DNA from: Hyphomicrobiales bacterium | GTDB taxonomy: Bacteria; Pseudomonadota; Alphaproteobacteria; Rhizobiales; Beijerinckiaceae | DNA: 64,000 nucleotides | Direction of reading: 5' to 3' | Assembly (NCBI GenBank): GCA_947455725.1 | Contig: CANGPL010000005.1 | Coordinates: forward strand, 1 to 64,000 | In this document: one piece after another, positions 19,772-29,405 of the stretch | Position numbering within the stretch: position 1 is the first letter of the stretch | Layout: the number at the start of each line of letters is the position of its first letter | Notes under the pieces: generated by a model | Told to the model about the DNA's origin: nothing | Databases searched by the model: none | What the model saw: the letters and a program-made list of their open reading frames with translations, nothing else | Translations under genes and position numbers: made by a program

Positions 19772-21370
19772 TTAATGCCTGAAGTGACGGGTATCCGTAA
19801 AGACCATTGCGAGCCCATGGGCATCAGCTGCGGCAATAACTTCATCGTCACGCATGGAGCCGCCGGGTTGAATGATGGCGGTCGCACCTGCTTCGGCCGC
19901 TGCTAATAATCCATCGGCGAATGGAAAAAAGGCATCTGAGGCAACGACAGATCCCTTAGCGAGGCTTTGTGGCTCATGCGCAAGCTTGGCCGCATCTGCT
20001 GCCTTCCAAGCGGCGATACGTGATGAATCGATCCGGCTCATCTGCCCGGCGCCAATCCCAACGGTAGCGCAGTCTTTTGCATATACAATCGCGTTTGATT
20101 TAACGTGCTTAGCAATACGGAAAGCAAATCTCATGTCAGCAAACTCCGCCTCCGTAGGCGAACGCTTTGTAACGACCCTGAGCGCCATATCATCGACAAC
20201 CGCATTATCGCGCGATTGAGCAAGGAACCCGCCTGCGACTGAGCGCAGCATAAGGCCCGGGCTACGCGGATCTGGCAATCCGCCAGTTAGCAACAGCCGA
20301 AGATTTTTCTTTGCTGCAATGATCGCAATTGCAGCATCGTCGGCTTCGGGTGCGACGATGACTTCCGTGAAAATTTCAACAATGGCGCGGGCTGCTTCAA
20401 CGTCCAGTCGACGGTTGAGCGCCACAATACCGCCAAAGGCCGATACAGGATCACATCGAAGCGCATTGCGATAGGCGTCGGCGAGGGTAGCGCCAATTGC
20501 GGCACCCGCTGGATTGGCATGTTTAACAATAACGACTGCAGCGTGCGCCTTCGGATCAAATTCAGCCACACATTCAAACGCGGCATCGGTATCATTTATA
20601 TTGTTATAAGAGAGCTGTTTGCCCTGCACCTGACGTGCTGTTGCGACGCCAATTCTTTGTTCAGGTAACCGATAAAACGCTGCCGATTGATGAGGGTTCT
20701 CCCCATACCGCATGACTTCGATCCGATGTCCGCCAAGCGTTCTCCAATCGGGTGTCGGTTCGTTTTCCTGAACGGCAAACCAATTGGCAATCGCAGAATC
20801 ATAGGCTGCGGTGCGGGAAAAGGCCTTCGCCGCAAGCAGGCGACGGGTTTTTAAGGTCGTTGACCCATTAGTTGATTTTAGCTCATCGAGAATAAGACGG
20901 TAATCGCCGGTATCGACGACGACAGCCACGTCCGCATGGTTCTTGGCCGCGCCGCGGATCATTGCAGGACCACCAACGTCGATATTTTCAATGCAGGTTG
21001 CGAAATCATTGGTTTTGGCGATGGTCTCTTCAAAAGGATAAAGATTGACCACAAGGAGATCGATTGGTCCAATGCCATGCGCCAACATGGCCGCCTCGTG
21101 TTCAGGATTGCCCCGAATAGCCAAAAGTCCTCCATGAACCTTGGGATGCAATGTCTTAACCCGACCATCCATCATTTCGGGGAATCCCGTCAGATCGGAG
21201 ACGTCACGTACCGGCAGGCCAGCATCTGCGATGGCTTTCGCAGTACCGCCTGTTGAAACCAATTCAATATTATGCGCGTGCAATGCTTTTGCGAAATCCA
21301 GCAATCCGGTTTTATCTGAAACAGAGAGGAGTGCGCGCGTAACATGGCGCAAATTACTGGGCATTGGCAT
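19772..21370 (-). CDS. purH: Bifunctional AICAR formyltransferase / IMP cyclohydrolase
   Basis: Last two steps of purine synthesis to IMP (532 aa). The N-terminal cyclohydrolase has [27 protein letters not shown], and [16 protein letters not shown]. The transformylase domain follows with [12 protein letters not shown], containing the catalytic Lys-His pair, and ends with [20 protein letters not shown]. Length matches the family. The start sits next to a second in-frame ATG (MPMPSN); either is possible. It is preceded by a heparinase-like gene in the same direction. Confidence 0.96.
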   Translation of the reverse strand: MPMPSNLRHVTRALLSVSDKTGLLDFAKALHAHNIELVSTGGTAKAIADAGLPVRDVSDLTGFPEMMDGRVKTLHPKVHGGLLAIRGNPEHEAAMLAHGIGPIDLLVVNLYPFEETIAKTNDFATCIENIDVGGPAMIRGAAKNHADVAVVVDTGDYRLILDELKSTNGSTTLKTRRLLAAKAFSRTAAYDSAIANWFAVQENEPTPDWRTLGGHRIEVMRYGENPHQSAAFYRLPEQRIGVATARQVQGKQLSYNNINDTDAAFECVAEFDPKAHAAVVIVKHANPAGAAIGATLADAYRNALRCDPVSAFGGIVALNRRLDVEAARAIVEIFTEVIVAPEADDAAIAIIAAKKNLRLLLTGGLPDPRSPGLMLRSVAGGFLAQSRDNAVVDDMALRVVTKRSPTEAEFADMRFAFRIAKHVKSNAIVYAKDCATVGIGAGQMSRIDSSRIAAWKAADAAKLAHEPQSLAKGSVVASDAFFPFADGLLAAAEAGATAIIQPGGSMRDDEVIAAADAHGLAMVFTDTRHFRH

Positions 21371-21461
21371 ACGACCTTATTCTAACGGAAAAACATAGCC
21401 CTGATTATCATGACTCGTTTAGCGCGGTAAGATTGGCAATTAGGCGGATGCACATCCGATT

Positions 21462-23189
21462 TTATCGAGGAAGCCGCGTAACGTCGCCGCGGATCAAGGA
21501 CCATTTCACCGTTGGCCGGTCAAGTGATTTAGCCTCAATGACAATTTGGGTCGTACGCCGCATTCCATCCATCGTTGCGAACAAAATACTTTCTTCGACT
21601 TTAAGCGGTACATCCGCCGTAAAGGTCCAAAATTGCCCAGATGGCATCGTTAAGCTGACTACATCGGTCTCTCTAGCCAAAGCTTCAACACTGGGGTGCA
21701 AATGAAAACGGATGGCGTAGGGCCAATCATTTTCCTGCTTTTTTGACGTAGCTATTTGAAGTTCGTCTTCGCCAATAAGCCATTGCCCGCCCCGGTTGAG
21801 CGATATGCTCCGTTTATGGACAAGACCAAACCGTTCTTTATATCCGTCATGGGTGGCTATAATCCGCTCGCTGTCATCGTCGTTTTCGCGAAGGACCTCA
21901 ATCTGAGGCGGCCCGCTTAGCATGGGTTCGCCAGAGGGATAGCGCCTTTCATCATAGGGTACGAAGCGACAAGATGACCGATCATTCACGATCAAGGTAG
22001 AATGCGCGGCTGTAGCCCGCGCCATGGGCCGGCGAACTTCTTGCCCAGCTACGGGTGCGCCGCAATTGATGATGAGCTTTTCACCATTATCGGAGAGCTC
22101 AAACGAAAGGCAGCCCGCATGCGCAGACACTGAAAAAGCTCCAGGCGGTGATTTTCCTACATCCATGATCAATATGGTTGTATCGGCCTGTATCCGCCGA
22201 TAACCCGATGGTCCTGCCGTCTCCATCGGTCCGGACCGAGTATCTTGATAGGCTAAAATTGTGGCGATCAGATCAGGTGCGGTTGCACTCATACCGTTAA
22301 AGAGCGCCAACGTCCCGTCACCATGTCGGAACAGTCGGATCATCGGCATCATGCGGTCGATCGCATTTAATAATTCAGCTGGTGGATTTGCCGATTGCGA
22401 AAGAAAGCAATGCCGAAGGGGGAGCAGTTCCGCCAAGATATCGACGATCACCTGAGGATTGCGGCTGATATGCCCACCATCGCTTAAAATTTCTCGATCC
22501 AGCTGCCGAACAAAGTGATCAATCACGTGTTTCGTTCGTCTAGGACCGATATCGGTACATAATGCCACGTAGGTCAGCGCGATTGCCGCTTGAAGCCTAT
22601 GTGTAGGATTATCAATACGTCGTGAGCGCCGCCATAGATAGGCTGATTGACGACCAATGGAATTCATAAATCGCCGATAAAAAGCACGATCAGATCCATC
22701 CAAAATCAGCGGGGAATGACTAAGCCAAGCAATAAGTCGCCGTGAAACGACCAAAATATCCCATATCGGTGATCGGTTAGGTGAACCGCAATTCGATATC
22801 CAGTCGCCAACCATTGTCCGAGCATTAGCGCGAGCCAATGCCGTATCAGCCGCGCGAATATCACGTAGCCAGCCGAAGCTCATAAGAGCCTCCGTCCAAG
22901 CTCGCGATGGAGATGGTGCAGAAAACGGTGAATGCCCGCCCGTTGAGACGATTTTTCCGGCAAATGCGAAATAGCCTGAGTAGATATCGCTAGCAGCGGT
23001 CGGATCGCTCGTCCGTAAATCCTGAGGAGCGATCAGAATCCGTTCAATGCGTCCGTTGAACGGCGTTGGCCGCAACCATCGTAAGGGCGCTATGAAGCTC
23101 GCACTTAATCGCAACGCCGAGCGTTTAGCCGCAAAGCGCAGAAATTGGCTGAATTCTAATATGCCTTTAAGCGCCAAACTTGGCTCCAC
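21462..23189 (-). CDS. Heparinase II/III family protein
   Basis: Protein of 575 aa with the heparinase II/III layout: an N-terminal alpha-helical toroid (with WDILVVSRRLIAWLSHSP near residue 140) and a C-terminal beta-sandwich (HAGCLSFELSDNGEKLIINCG, then the ARATAAHSTLIVND segment). Family members are polysaccharide lyases. Alphaproteobacteria often carry this paralogue between rsmB and purH, and its substrate there is unknown; a role in envelope polysaccharide turnover is an inference. GTG start (23189) with AAGG just upstream. No signal peptide is evident. Confidence 0.85.
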   Translation of the reverse strand: MEPSLALKGILEFSQFLRFAAKRSALRLSASFIAPLRWLRPTPFNGRIERILIAPQDLRTSDPTAASDIYSGYFAFAGKIVSTGGHSPFSAPSPSRAWTEALMSFGWLRDIRAADTALARANARTMVGDWISNCGSPNRSPIWDILVVSRRLIAWLSHSPLILDGSDRAFYRRFMNSIGRQSAYLWRRSRRIDNPTHRLQAAIALTYVALCTDIGPRRTKHVIDHFVRQLDREILSDGGHISRNPQVIVDILAELLPLRHCFLSQSANPPAELLNAIDRMMPMIRLFRHGDGTLALFNGMSATAPDLIATILAYQDTRSGPMETAGPSGYRRIQADTTILIMDVGKSPPGAFSVSAHAGCLSFELSDNGEKLIINCGAPVAGQEVRRPMARATAAHSTLIVNDRSSCRFVPYDERRYPSGEPMLSGPPQIEVLRENDDDSERIIATHDGYKERFGLVHKRSISLNRGGQWLIGEDELQIATSKKQENDWPYAIRFHLHPSVEALARETDVVSLTMPSGQFWTFTADVPLKVEESILFATMDGMRRTTQIVIEAKSLDRPTVKWSLIRGDVTRLPR

Positions 23190-23269
23190 CGTACCTTAAT
23201 TGTAACTTCTTAGTCATACTCTGATTGACTGCCGACTTCCAAATGATTGCGGCGATAAATGTGGGTAAC

Positions 23270-24631
23270 TTAAGACCGAATAAGCCGAGCGGCAAAAAAT
23301 CCATCGATACCCTGCAGGCGTGCATCTTCATTCGGCAGCATATAGGGTAGGGTCCGTAATTCGCCTCGGCCATTGATCGCGCGGGATAATTCAGGGCCTA
23401 AAAGCGCCATATCATTACGGTTAAAAGGAGCTCGCTTTATTCGGTCGTCTGTTTCCAACAATGCGGTAATTTGTAGTTCGCCTTCTTCAGGCTCAAGCGA
23501 ACAGGTACAATAAATAAGCCGCCCGCCGGACTTTAACATGTCGACGGCCTTTTTAAGGAGCCGTGCTTGGAGAGACGTTAGTTTTTGCAGATCAACGAGT
23601 TCTTTGGTCCAAGCGACATCGGGATGTCGACGGATCGTGCCTGTGGCGGTGCAGGGTGCATCGAGCAGAATGGCATCGAAAGGCCCGCCCTGATACGCGA
23701 GGGCATCAATCGCTACGGTTTCCACCGATAATTCAAGCCGCCGCATGTTTTCCGAGAGCCGCTCAAGGCGCTTGGCTGAACGGTCAATCGCCACAATTTC
23801 TGCACGGGTATGAGCCAGTTGCGCTGTTTTACCGCCAGGCGCGGCGCAAAGATCGGCAATTTTTTCGCCGGGCTTCACATTGAGCAGCATCGCGGGAAGC
23901 GCTGCCGCTGCGTCCTGTACCCACCAAGCGCCATCCGTATAGCCCGGAAGTGCCGTAATATTCGTGCGTCCTTTTAACCGCAGTGAACCCGTTGGCAAAA
24001 CGACACCGTCGAGCCGCTCAGCCCATAGGGCCGCGTCTTGTTTCACAGTGATGTCGACACTCGCTTCTTGCATATTCGCGGAGGCAATCTTTTTCGCCGT
24101 ATCTTCGCCATAGGCCTTAACCCATTTTTGGGCGAGCCATTCTGGCGTGTCGCGGTGCAACGGATCATCATTGGCCAGGATCGTCTCCCGCTCGCGCGCG
24201 ATTGTTCGCAACAGGCCGTTTGCTAATTTGATAAAGCGCCGCGCTTCCGGATCCGCTTGGACAAGACGAACGGATAGGTCTACCGCCGCATGATCAGGGA
24301 CATCAAGATAGAGGAGTTGCGCCACGCCTGCGACGAGGATCGATTCGAGCCGACCGGAGTGATTGGGCAGACCTTTTTCCAATCGTGACATCAGGGCATC
24401 GCCAATCGTGCCTAATCGTCGCGTTGCCGCCATGGCAATGGCGCGCGCTAACCCACGATCACGTTCTGATAAGGTCTTCCCCTCGGGCGTTGAAAGGATC
24501 CGATCAAGCGATTCGTCGAGCGGAAGGCTTCTTACGAGCAGGTCATCGATCGCGAGCATCGCGCACTGGCGAGCCATTAAACCCGGAATTTCTTCTAATG
24601 GGGAGGTGTCTTCAGCGCTATAATCGCTCAT
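23270..24631 (-). CDS. rsmB: 16S rRNA (cytosine-C5) methyltransferase, RsmB/NOP family
   Basis: SAM-dependent RNA m5C methyltransferase (453 aa with this start). An N-terminal NusB-like helical domain (LLVRSLPLDESLDRILST, then LYLDVPDHAAVDLSVRL) precedes the catalytic domain. That has ADLCAAPGGKTAQLAH for SAM, DAPCTATGTIRRHPD for the first cysteine and YCTCSLEPEEGE for the nucleophile. An open frame extends further upstream to 24865, but ATG 24631 (MSDYSAEDTSP) fits the family length and has GGAAAG upstream. Confidence 0.9.
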   Translation of the reverse strand: MSDYSAEDTSPLEEIPGLMARQCAMLAIDDLLVRSLPLDESLDRILSTPEGKTLSERDRGLARAIAMAATRRLGTIGDALMSRLEKGLPNHSGRLESILVAGVAQLLYLDVPDHAAVDLSVRLVQADPEARRFIKLANGLLRTIARERETILANDDPLHRDTPEWLAQKWVKAYGEDTAKKIASANMQEASVDITVKQDAALWAERLDGVVLPTGSLRLKGRTNITALPGYTDGAWWVQDAAAALPAMLLNVKPGEKIADLCAAPGGKTAQLAHTRAEIVAIDRSAKRLERLSENMRRLELSVETVAIDALAYQGGPFDAILLDAPCTATGTIRRHPDVAWTKELVDLQKLTSLQARLLKKAVDMLKSGGRLIYCTCSLEPEEGELQITALLETDDRIKRAPFNRNDMALLGPELSRAINGRGELRTLPYMLPNEDARLQGIDGFFAARLIRS

Positions 24632-24753
24632 TAAGATGCTTTCCAATAGGCTCGTTCGGTTTGGTCTAACGGATATCCTTCTTGACCAATGTCCCTCTAT
24701 GCCGCCAGAAGGTATCAGGCTGCAAGTTTTTACTGTTAAGAGGTTTTCTTGCC

Positions 24754-24969
24754 ATGGATCACGAAAAGCCACACGATGAGACCGTTTCAGAGCAAAAAAT
24801 GAGTAAGATCTTAACCCCCGTAGCCCAGCGCGCTCTGGCTGAAGCCGAGGCTCGACGCCTTGCAAATAAGCAGCCTATTAGTGTGCCGCGCGAGATCAAT
24901 GGACGGGATGGTCCCGAACCTGTCCGGTATGGCGATTGGGAAGTTAAGGGCCTCGCGAGTGATTTCTAA
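24754..24969 (+). CDS. DUF1674 protein (succinate dehydrogenase assembly factor 4-like)
   Basis: A 71-aa protein whose C-terminus, EINGRDGPEPVRYGDWEVKG followed by LASDF, is the DUF1674 signature. The mitochondrial member SdhAF4 binds flavinylated SdhA during complex II assembly; bacterial members are presumed to do the same. The N-terminal half is charged and probably disordered. ATG 24754 is chosen over an in-frame upstream start at 24682: AGAGG lies 11 bases before it and family proteins are about this long. It is divergent from rsmB. Confidence 0.85.
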   Translation: MDHEKPHDETVSEQKMSKILTPVAQRALAEAEARRLANKQPISVPREINGRDGPEPVRYGDWEVKGLASDF

Positions 24970-25038
24970 GCCTATTGGCATAGTTCTAGCTAAGGCTAAG
25001 CCCTTGAAGGTCGTTTGAGTTGTAGAGTGGAGTAGAGC

Positions 25039-25791
25039 GTGGCGTTTGATCGGCGGGTATTTGTATCAGGATTATTGGTAGCACCTCTGGTGTCGACAAT
25101 GGCGATGACGCAGGAAGGCAAGCAATGGAGCTATGAGGGCGCCGATGGTCCAGAGAAATGGGCCGAGATTGACCCTGCCAATCAGGCATGTGCGAACGGA
25201 CTCGAGCAATCACCTATTGATTTGAGTAAATATTACGTAGCCGCGGTTGAGCCTATAAAATTTGACTGGCAACCGCAGCCTTTTGCGATGGTGAACAGCG
25301 GACGTTCCGTTTATGCCAATGTTGCAAAAGGAAGCTCGACGAAGCTTGGTAGCGATGATTATTCGCTCAAACAAATCGTCTTCCATCTTCCCAGCGAACA
25401 TAGTGTTGATGGTCGCCGCCATGCCATGGAGATCCAGTTTGTTCACACGCAAGGGTCGAAAAAGCTTTTAATGGTATCGATCTTGGTTCGTCCGGGTGAT
25501 CGGAATGATGCGTTCTTCGCAATGATTTCAAAGGCACCGGGGAAGCTGGGAACCCAGACATTACAGACCCCGGTCGATCCAAATGCGTTAATTCCCAAAA
25601 CCCGCAGCATGTTCCGGTATCGTGGCTCGCTTACTATGCCCCCCTGCACAGAAAACGTCGATTGGGTCATATTTGCGGAGCCTCTTGAGGTCGCGCAGGC
25701 GGATATTGATGCGTTTAGGCAGATTTTTGCCATGAATGCGCGGCCGGCGCAGCCAATTAACCGTCGATTTCTACTAAAGGGCGTTTTCTAG
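25039..25791 (+). CDS. Alpha-carbonic-anhydrase-fold protein lacking two of three zinc ligands
   Basis: Exported protein (250 aa) with an alpha-carbonic anhydrase fold: WSYEGADGPEKW, LEQSPIDLS, FHLPSEHSVDG, SLTMPPCTENVDWVIF and PAQPINRRF are conserved blocks. The N-terminus (DRRVFVSGLLVAPLVS) resembles a Tat signal. Against human CA II, ligands H94/H96/H119 correspond to V114, H116 and Q133 here (QIVFHLP and MEIQFVH). Two of three zinc ligands are therefore missing, so normal CO2 hydration is unlikely. T200 is also replaced by Met. It resembles animal CA-related proteins in being probably acatalytic, with a binding role (inference). GTG start with GGAG 6-7 bases upstream. Confidence 0.85.
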   Translation: MAFDRRVFVSGLLVAPLVSTMAMTQEGKQWSYEGADGPEKWAEIDPANQACANGLEQSPIDLSKYYVAAVEPIKFDWQPQPFAMVNSGRSVYANVAKGSSTKLGSDDYSLKQIVFHLPSEHSVDGRRHAMEIQFVHTQGSKKLLMVSILVRPGDRNDAFFAMISKAPGKLGTQTLQTPVDPNALIPKTRSMFRYRGSLTMPPCTENVDWVIFAEPLEVAQADIDAFRQIFAMNARPAQPINRRFLLKGVF

Positions 25792-25925
25792 CCCGAAGAT
25801 TTTCTAAACTCGTCGGCATTTTTCATTAAGTTTATACAATCCAAGGTCTTTTTATTGCCGAATACGTTCTAGAGGCTTATTGACGTCGGTGCCGCCCGCA
25901 GCTGCTTCGTGCTGGATTTAATTGA

Positions 25926-26735
25926 ATGACGTCTCCCCATACCTCCGAGATGATCGCCTTGAAGGATGTCCGCTTTTCTTATGCGGATCGCTCCATTTTG
26001 AAAGGCGTCAATCTCACCATTAAAAAGGGCGAGATTGTTGCGATTATGGGTGGCTCTGGTGGCGGGAAGACGACTCTTCTCGGATTAATTTCAGGAAGAC
26101 TAAAACCTCAATCAGGCTCTGTTATTGTCGACGGGCTCGACGTGCCAAAGCTTAATAAGTCAAATCTTTATGGGCTACGCCGCAAGATTGGCATGCTATT
26201 TCAATTCGGTGCCTTGTTCACGGATTTGAGCGTTTTTGATAACATTGCTTTCCCCTATCGCGAACAAACCAATTTGCCGGAAGACATTATTCGCAGCTTG
26301 GTTTTACTAAAACTTGAAGCGGTTGGTTTGCGGGGAGCAAAAGATTTAAAGCCCGCCGAATTATCCGGCGGCATGGCCCGAAGGGTTGCTCTTGCACGTG
26401 CCGTAGCTCTTGATCCTGCCGTTATGCTCTATGATGAGCCGTTTACGGGTCTTGATCCGATCTCAGTGGGTATCATTGGCAGGCTCATTAAAAGGCTCAA
26501 TCGGGCGCTTGGGATGACCTCAGTGATTGTAACCCACGATTTAAATGAGACGCTTCGTTTGGTTGATCGGGTTGTCGTTCTCTCCGACGGCAAGATCCAC
26601 CGCGATATGGCGCCTGAGCAAATTAGAACAACCGACGACCCCTTTATTCGCCAATTTGCGGATGGGTTGCCGGATGGTCCGGTTCCGTTCCATTATCCCG
26701 GTCCGGACTATCTATCGGAGATTTTAGGGCGATGA
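25926..26735 (+). CDS. mlaF: Phospholipid ABC transporter ATP-binding protein MlaF
   Basis: Cytoplasmic ATPase (269 aa) of the Mla system, which moves phospholipids between inner and outer membranes. Walker A is [13 protein letters not shown] (about residues 40-52). The signature [14 protein letters not shown] has the Met-Ala form typical of MlaF, and Walker [13 protein letters not shown] follows. The gene starts the six-gene mlaFEDACB operon; its stop overlaps the mlaE start by four bases. Confidence 0.94.
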   Translation: MTSPHTSEMIALKDVRFSYADRSILKGVNLTIKKGEIVAIMGGSGGGKTTLLGLISGRLKPQSGSVIVDGLDVPKLNKSNLYGLRRKIGMLFQFGALFTDLSVFDNIAFPYREQTNLPEDIIRSLVLLKLEAVGLRGAKDLKPAELSGGMARRVALARAVALDPAVMLYDEPFTGLDPISVGIIGRLIKRLNRALGMTSVIVTHDLNETLRLVDRVVVLSDGKIHRDMAPEQIRTTDDPFIRQFADGLPDGPVPFHYPGPDYLSEILGR

Positions 26736-27529
26736 TCTCCCAGCTAGCTGAATTTTTTCAAGATTTGGGTCATTTTGTAACGAGCCGCATCGATCGGTTA
26801 GGGCTTGCGGCGCGATTTGCTGGATTACTGCTCCTCGCCCTTGGTGTTTCGATCCGTCGGGCGTCGTTGATCGTCCGAGAAGTTTATTTTTCCGGCGTCC
26901 GTTCCTTATCAATCGTTGCCGTTTCGGGTCTTTTTGTCGGAATGGTCTTAGCCGTTCAGGGCTATGAGGTCTTGCAACGTTACGGCTCTGCTGAATCTTT
27001 GGGCGTGATCGTTGCGCTATCACTTGTCCGTGAGCTTGGTCCTGTCGTGACTGCGCTCCTTTTTGCCGGGCGCGCAAGTTCTGCGGTCACGGCAGAAATA
27101 GGTCTTATGCGTGCAACCGAACAATTGGCTGCAATGGATATGATGGCGGTCGATCCGCTCTCCCGTGTTGTGGCTCCCCGGTTTTTGGCAGCGATTGTTT
27201 CGATGCCGCTCTTAGCTGCTATTTTCTCAACCGCTGGTGTCATAGGCGCTTGGATTATCGGCGTTCAACTCATTGGCATTGACGACGGAGCTTTCTGGTC
27301 GCAAATGCAAGCCAATGTTGATGTTCGGATTGACGTCTTGAATGGCCTACTAAAAAGCATCGTGTTTGGGACAGCTGTTGGGCTGATTTCCGTTTTTGAA
27401 GGTTACTTCGCAGCACCCACGGCTGAAGGCATAGCAAGTGCTACAACGCGTACTGTGGTAATCTCCTCACTATCGGTGCTTTTGCTCGATCTTGTTTTGA
27501 CGGTGATGATGTTTCGGGGACTTAGCTGA
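26732..27529 (+). CDS. mlaE: Phospholipid ABC transporter permease MlaE
   Basis: Inner-membrane permease (265 aa) of the Mla complex. Recognised from the MlaE blocks [40 protein letters not shown] and [20 protein letters not shown]. The VRELGPV..GR..S..AEIG.M..TEQ..A pattern is diagnostic. Its hydrophobic segments fit the family topology. Start and stop overlap mlaF and mlaD, indicating tight translational coupling. Confidence 0.95.
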   Translation: MISQLAEFFQDLGHFVTSRIDRLGLAARFAGLLLLALGVSIRRASLIVREVYFSGVRSLSIVAVSGLFVGMVLAVQGYEVLQRYGSAESLGVIVALSLVRELGPVVTALLFAGRASSAVTAEIGLMRATEQLAAMDMMAVDPLSRVVAPRFLAAIVSMPLLAAIFSTAGVIGAWIIGVQLIGIDDGAFWSQMQANVDVRIDVLNGLLKSIVFGTAVGLISVFEGYFAAPTAEGIASATTRTVVISSLSVLLLDLVLTVMMFRGLS

Positions 27530-28002
27530 TGAATCGTTCCAAATTTGATTTTGCCGTCGGTCTTTTCGTCGCGATTGGCCTTTTAGCTATGGTATTCATG
27601 GCGCTTAAGGTTGGTAATCTGGCGGGCTTTGACAGCGGATCAGGCTATGCTCTTGAAGCTCGTTTTGACAATATTGGCGGGCTTAAAGTTCGCGCTCCAG
27701 TTAAAAGCGCGGGCGTTGTTGTGGGCCGCGTGGATTCAATTGGATTGGATAGCGAAACCTATGAAGCGGTCGTGCGCCTGCGCATCTCGTCAAATTACCG
27801 TTTTTCAAAAGATACAATCGCCTCAATTCTGACGTCTGGCTTACTCGGTGAACAATATGTAGGCTTGGAGTCTGGCGGCGATCCTGTATATCTCGCGGGT
27901 GGCGATCGGTTGGGCAAGACCCAATCGGCCATGATATTAGAAAAGTTGATTAGTCAGTTTTTGTTTAGCAAGGCGGCGGAAACGCCGGCAAAGTCCCAAT
28001 GA
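27529..28002 (+). CDS. mlaD: MlaD, MCE-domain substrate-binding component
   Basis: Inner-membrane-anchored periplasmic protein (157 aa) with one MCE domain, which forms a hexameric lipid-binding ring over MlaE. One N-terminal transmembrane helix (residues 8-28) is followed by RFDNIGGLKVRAPVKSAGVV, the MCE core, and TSGLLGEQYVGLESGG. Length matches the short alphaproteobacterial MlaD. It overlaps mlaE by one base and mlaA by four. Confidence 0.94.
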   Translation: MNRSKFDFAVGLFVAIGLLAMVFMALKVGNLAGFDSGSGYALEARFDNIGGLKVRAPVKSAGVVVGRVDSIGLDSETYEAVVRLRISSNYRFSKDTIASILTSGLLGEQYVGLESGGDPVYLAGGDRLGKTQSAMILEKLISQFLFSKAAETPAKSQ

Positions 28003-28760
28003 AGCGCACATTCGCCTCCCTCTTCATCTTAGCGGTTATCGCACCGAGCTTGGCCTTTGCTACGCCGGTAAAAAAGATGAAGCCGAATGTTGCTCCATTG
28101 CCTATCGAGGAAGCTGCGGAGCCCGCACCGCCAAATGATTTATTTGAACCTGTTAATCGGGCCACGTTCGCTCTTAACGACGGGATTGATGCTCTCATTG
28201 TAAATCCGCTGGTTGCGGTCTGGAATGGTATTGTGCCTTCCTTCGTGCGCACGGGTGTCGGTAATTTTTTTAATAATCTTGATGACATCTATGTCGGCGC
28301 CAATCACCTTTTACAGGGCAATGGCTCACGAGCCGCCGTTGATTTTCAACGCGTTGCGGTCAACACGACAATTGGCATTGTTGGATTGGTCGATGTTGGC
28401 GCCAAGATGGGTTTAAACAAGGTTGATGGCGATTTTGGCCAGACACTCGGTGTTTGGGGCGTTCCTACCGGACCCTACCTCATCCTACCCTTGATTGGGC
28501 CGTCTACGGTCCGTGAAACTGCAGGACGTACGGTGCGTATCGCGACCGATCCGCGTACCTATATGGACGCGGTGCCTTCCTATTCTCTGATGGGTCTCGA
28601 ATATTTACAAACCCGTGCCGATGCAAAAGCCAATGAAGGTCTTATTGCAGCCTCAAGCCTCGATCGTTATGTCTTTGTAAGAAATCTGTATCTGCAGAAG
28701 CGATCATTGATGGTTAAGGCCGGTCTTGAAGCGTCAAAATCGCGCCAAGCGGCTAAGTGA
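27999..28760 (+). CDS. mlaA: MlaA (VacJ) family outer-membrane phospholipid-removal protein, no lipobox
   Basis: VacJ/MlaA protein (253 aa), which removes phospholipids from the outer leaflet of the outer membrane. Family blocks: DLFEPVNRATFALND, NFFNNLDDIYVGANHLLQG and FGQTLGVWGVPTGPYLILPL. In E. coli it is a lipoprotein. Here the signal sequence (VIAPSLAFA) looks like a signal peptidase I substrate, and there is no cysteine near the cleavage site. The protein would therefore not be lipidated and must attach otherwise. Its place inside the mla operon differs from the separate locus in E. coli. Confidence 0.93.
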   Translation: MKRTFASLFILAVIAPSLAFATPVKKMKPNVAPLPIEEAAEPAPPNDLFEPVNRATFALNDGIDALIVNPLVAVWNGIVPSFVRTGVGNFFNNLDDIYVGANHLLQGNGSRAAVDFQRVAVNTTIGIVGLVDVGAKMGLNKVDGDFGQTLGVWGVPTGPYLILPLIGPSTVRETAGRTVRIATDPRTYMDAVPSYSLMGLEYLQTRADAKANEGLIAASSLDRYVFVRNLYLQKRSLMVKAGLEASKSRQAAK

Positions 28761-28779
28761 AAAGATCGGGTGATTTAGG

Positions 28780-29403
28780 ATGTTGATCATGTGTTTTCGA
28801 CAATGGATCCGCCCATTTGCCGGAATTGTAGCTTTCCTGGCTGCACTGGTACTTTCGCATGCCTATGCTGATGCACCATCGCCTGACGAACTCGTAAGAA
28901 AGCTTGCCGCGGAAATGACATCGGCGGTCAGGTCGGATCCTGATCTCCAAAATCCCGGCTCAGTGAAAATCTCGGATTTTGTCCAGAAAAATATTGTTCC
29001 GAGATTCGATTTTGAGCGGATCACGCAAATTGCGATGGGTCGGAACTGGGCGAAAGCAAACCCGGCTGAACAAAAGCAGATTGTTGCGGAATTCAGTAAA
29101 TTACTCACGCGCACCTATTCGAATGCCATTGCCACGTTGAAAGACCTTGATGTCGAGGTAAAATCGACGCGTGTCGTGGCGCCAAACGCAGACGTTACCG
29201 TCAAGACGCAAATGATCGGAAGACCGCAACCTGTCGCGATTGATTATAGCCTTATCAATGGCCCCGGTGGTTGGCGCGTATACGACGTCTCTGTTGAGGG
29301 TATTAGTCTTGCCGCCGCCTATCGTGATGAATTTGCCGGACTGGTGGCCCAATCCGGCGTGTCGGGGCTGATTGACGCCTTAAAAAAGAAAAATGGCGGC
29401 TAG
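28780..29403 (+). CDS. mlaC: MlaC periplasmic phospholipid-binding protein
   Basis: Periplasmic lipid shuttle (207 aa) between MlaA and MlaD. A signal peptide (GIVAFLAALVLSHAYADA) precedes the mature domain with VPRFDFERITQIAMGRNW, then PAEQKQIVAEFSKLLTRTYS, conserved MlaC blocks. The start could be ATG 28780 or, with a better-placed AGGA 8 bases upstream, ATG 28789; the mature protein is the same. It lies 19 bp after mlaA. Confidence 0.93.
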   Translation: MLIMCFRQWIRPFAGIVAFLAALVLSHAYADAPSPDELVRKLAAEMTSAVRSDPDLQNPGSVKISDFVQKNIVPRFDFERITQIAMGRNWAKANPAEQKQIVAEFSKLLTRTYSNAIATLKDLDVEVKSTRVVAPNADVTVKTQMIGRPQPVAIDYSLINGPGGWRVYDVSVEGISLAAAYRDEFAGLVAQSGVSGLIDALKKKNGG

Positions 29404-29405
29404 GA

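Noticed and set aside
19872-20219. Long antisense open frames inside purH, hemC, sucA, sucB and lpd
   Set aside because: They lie wholly within strongly supported genes and have no family motifs; they reflect codon composition.
23167-23373. 68-codon minus-strand frame between the heparinase-like gene and rsmB
   Set aside because: It overlaps the ends of both flanking genes, has no SD or recognisable motif, and looks like chance.
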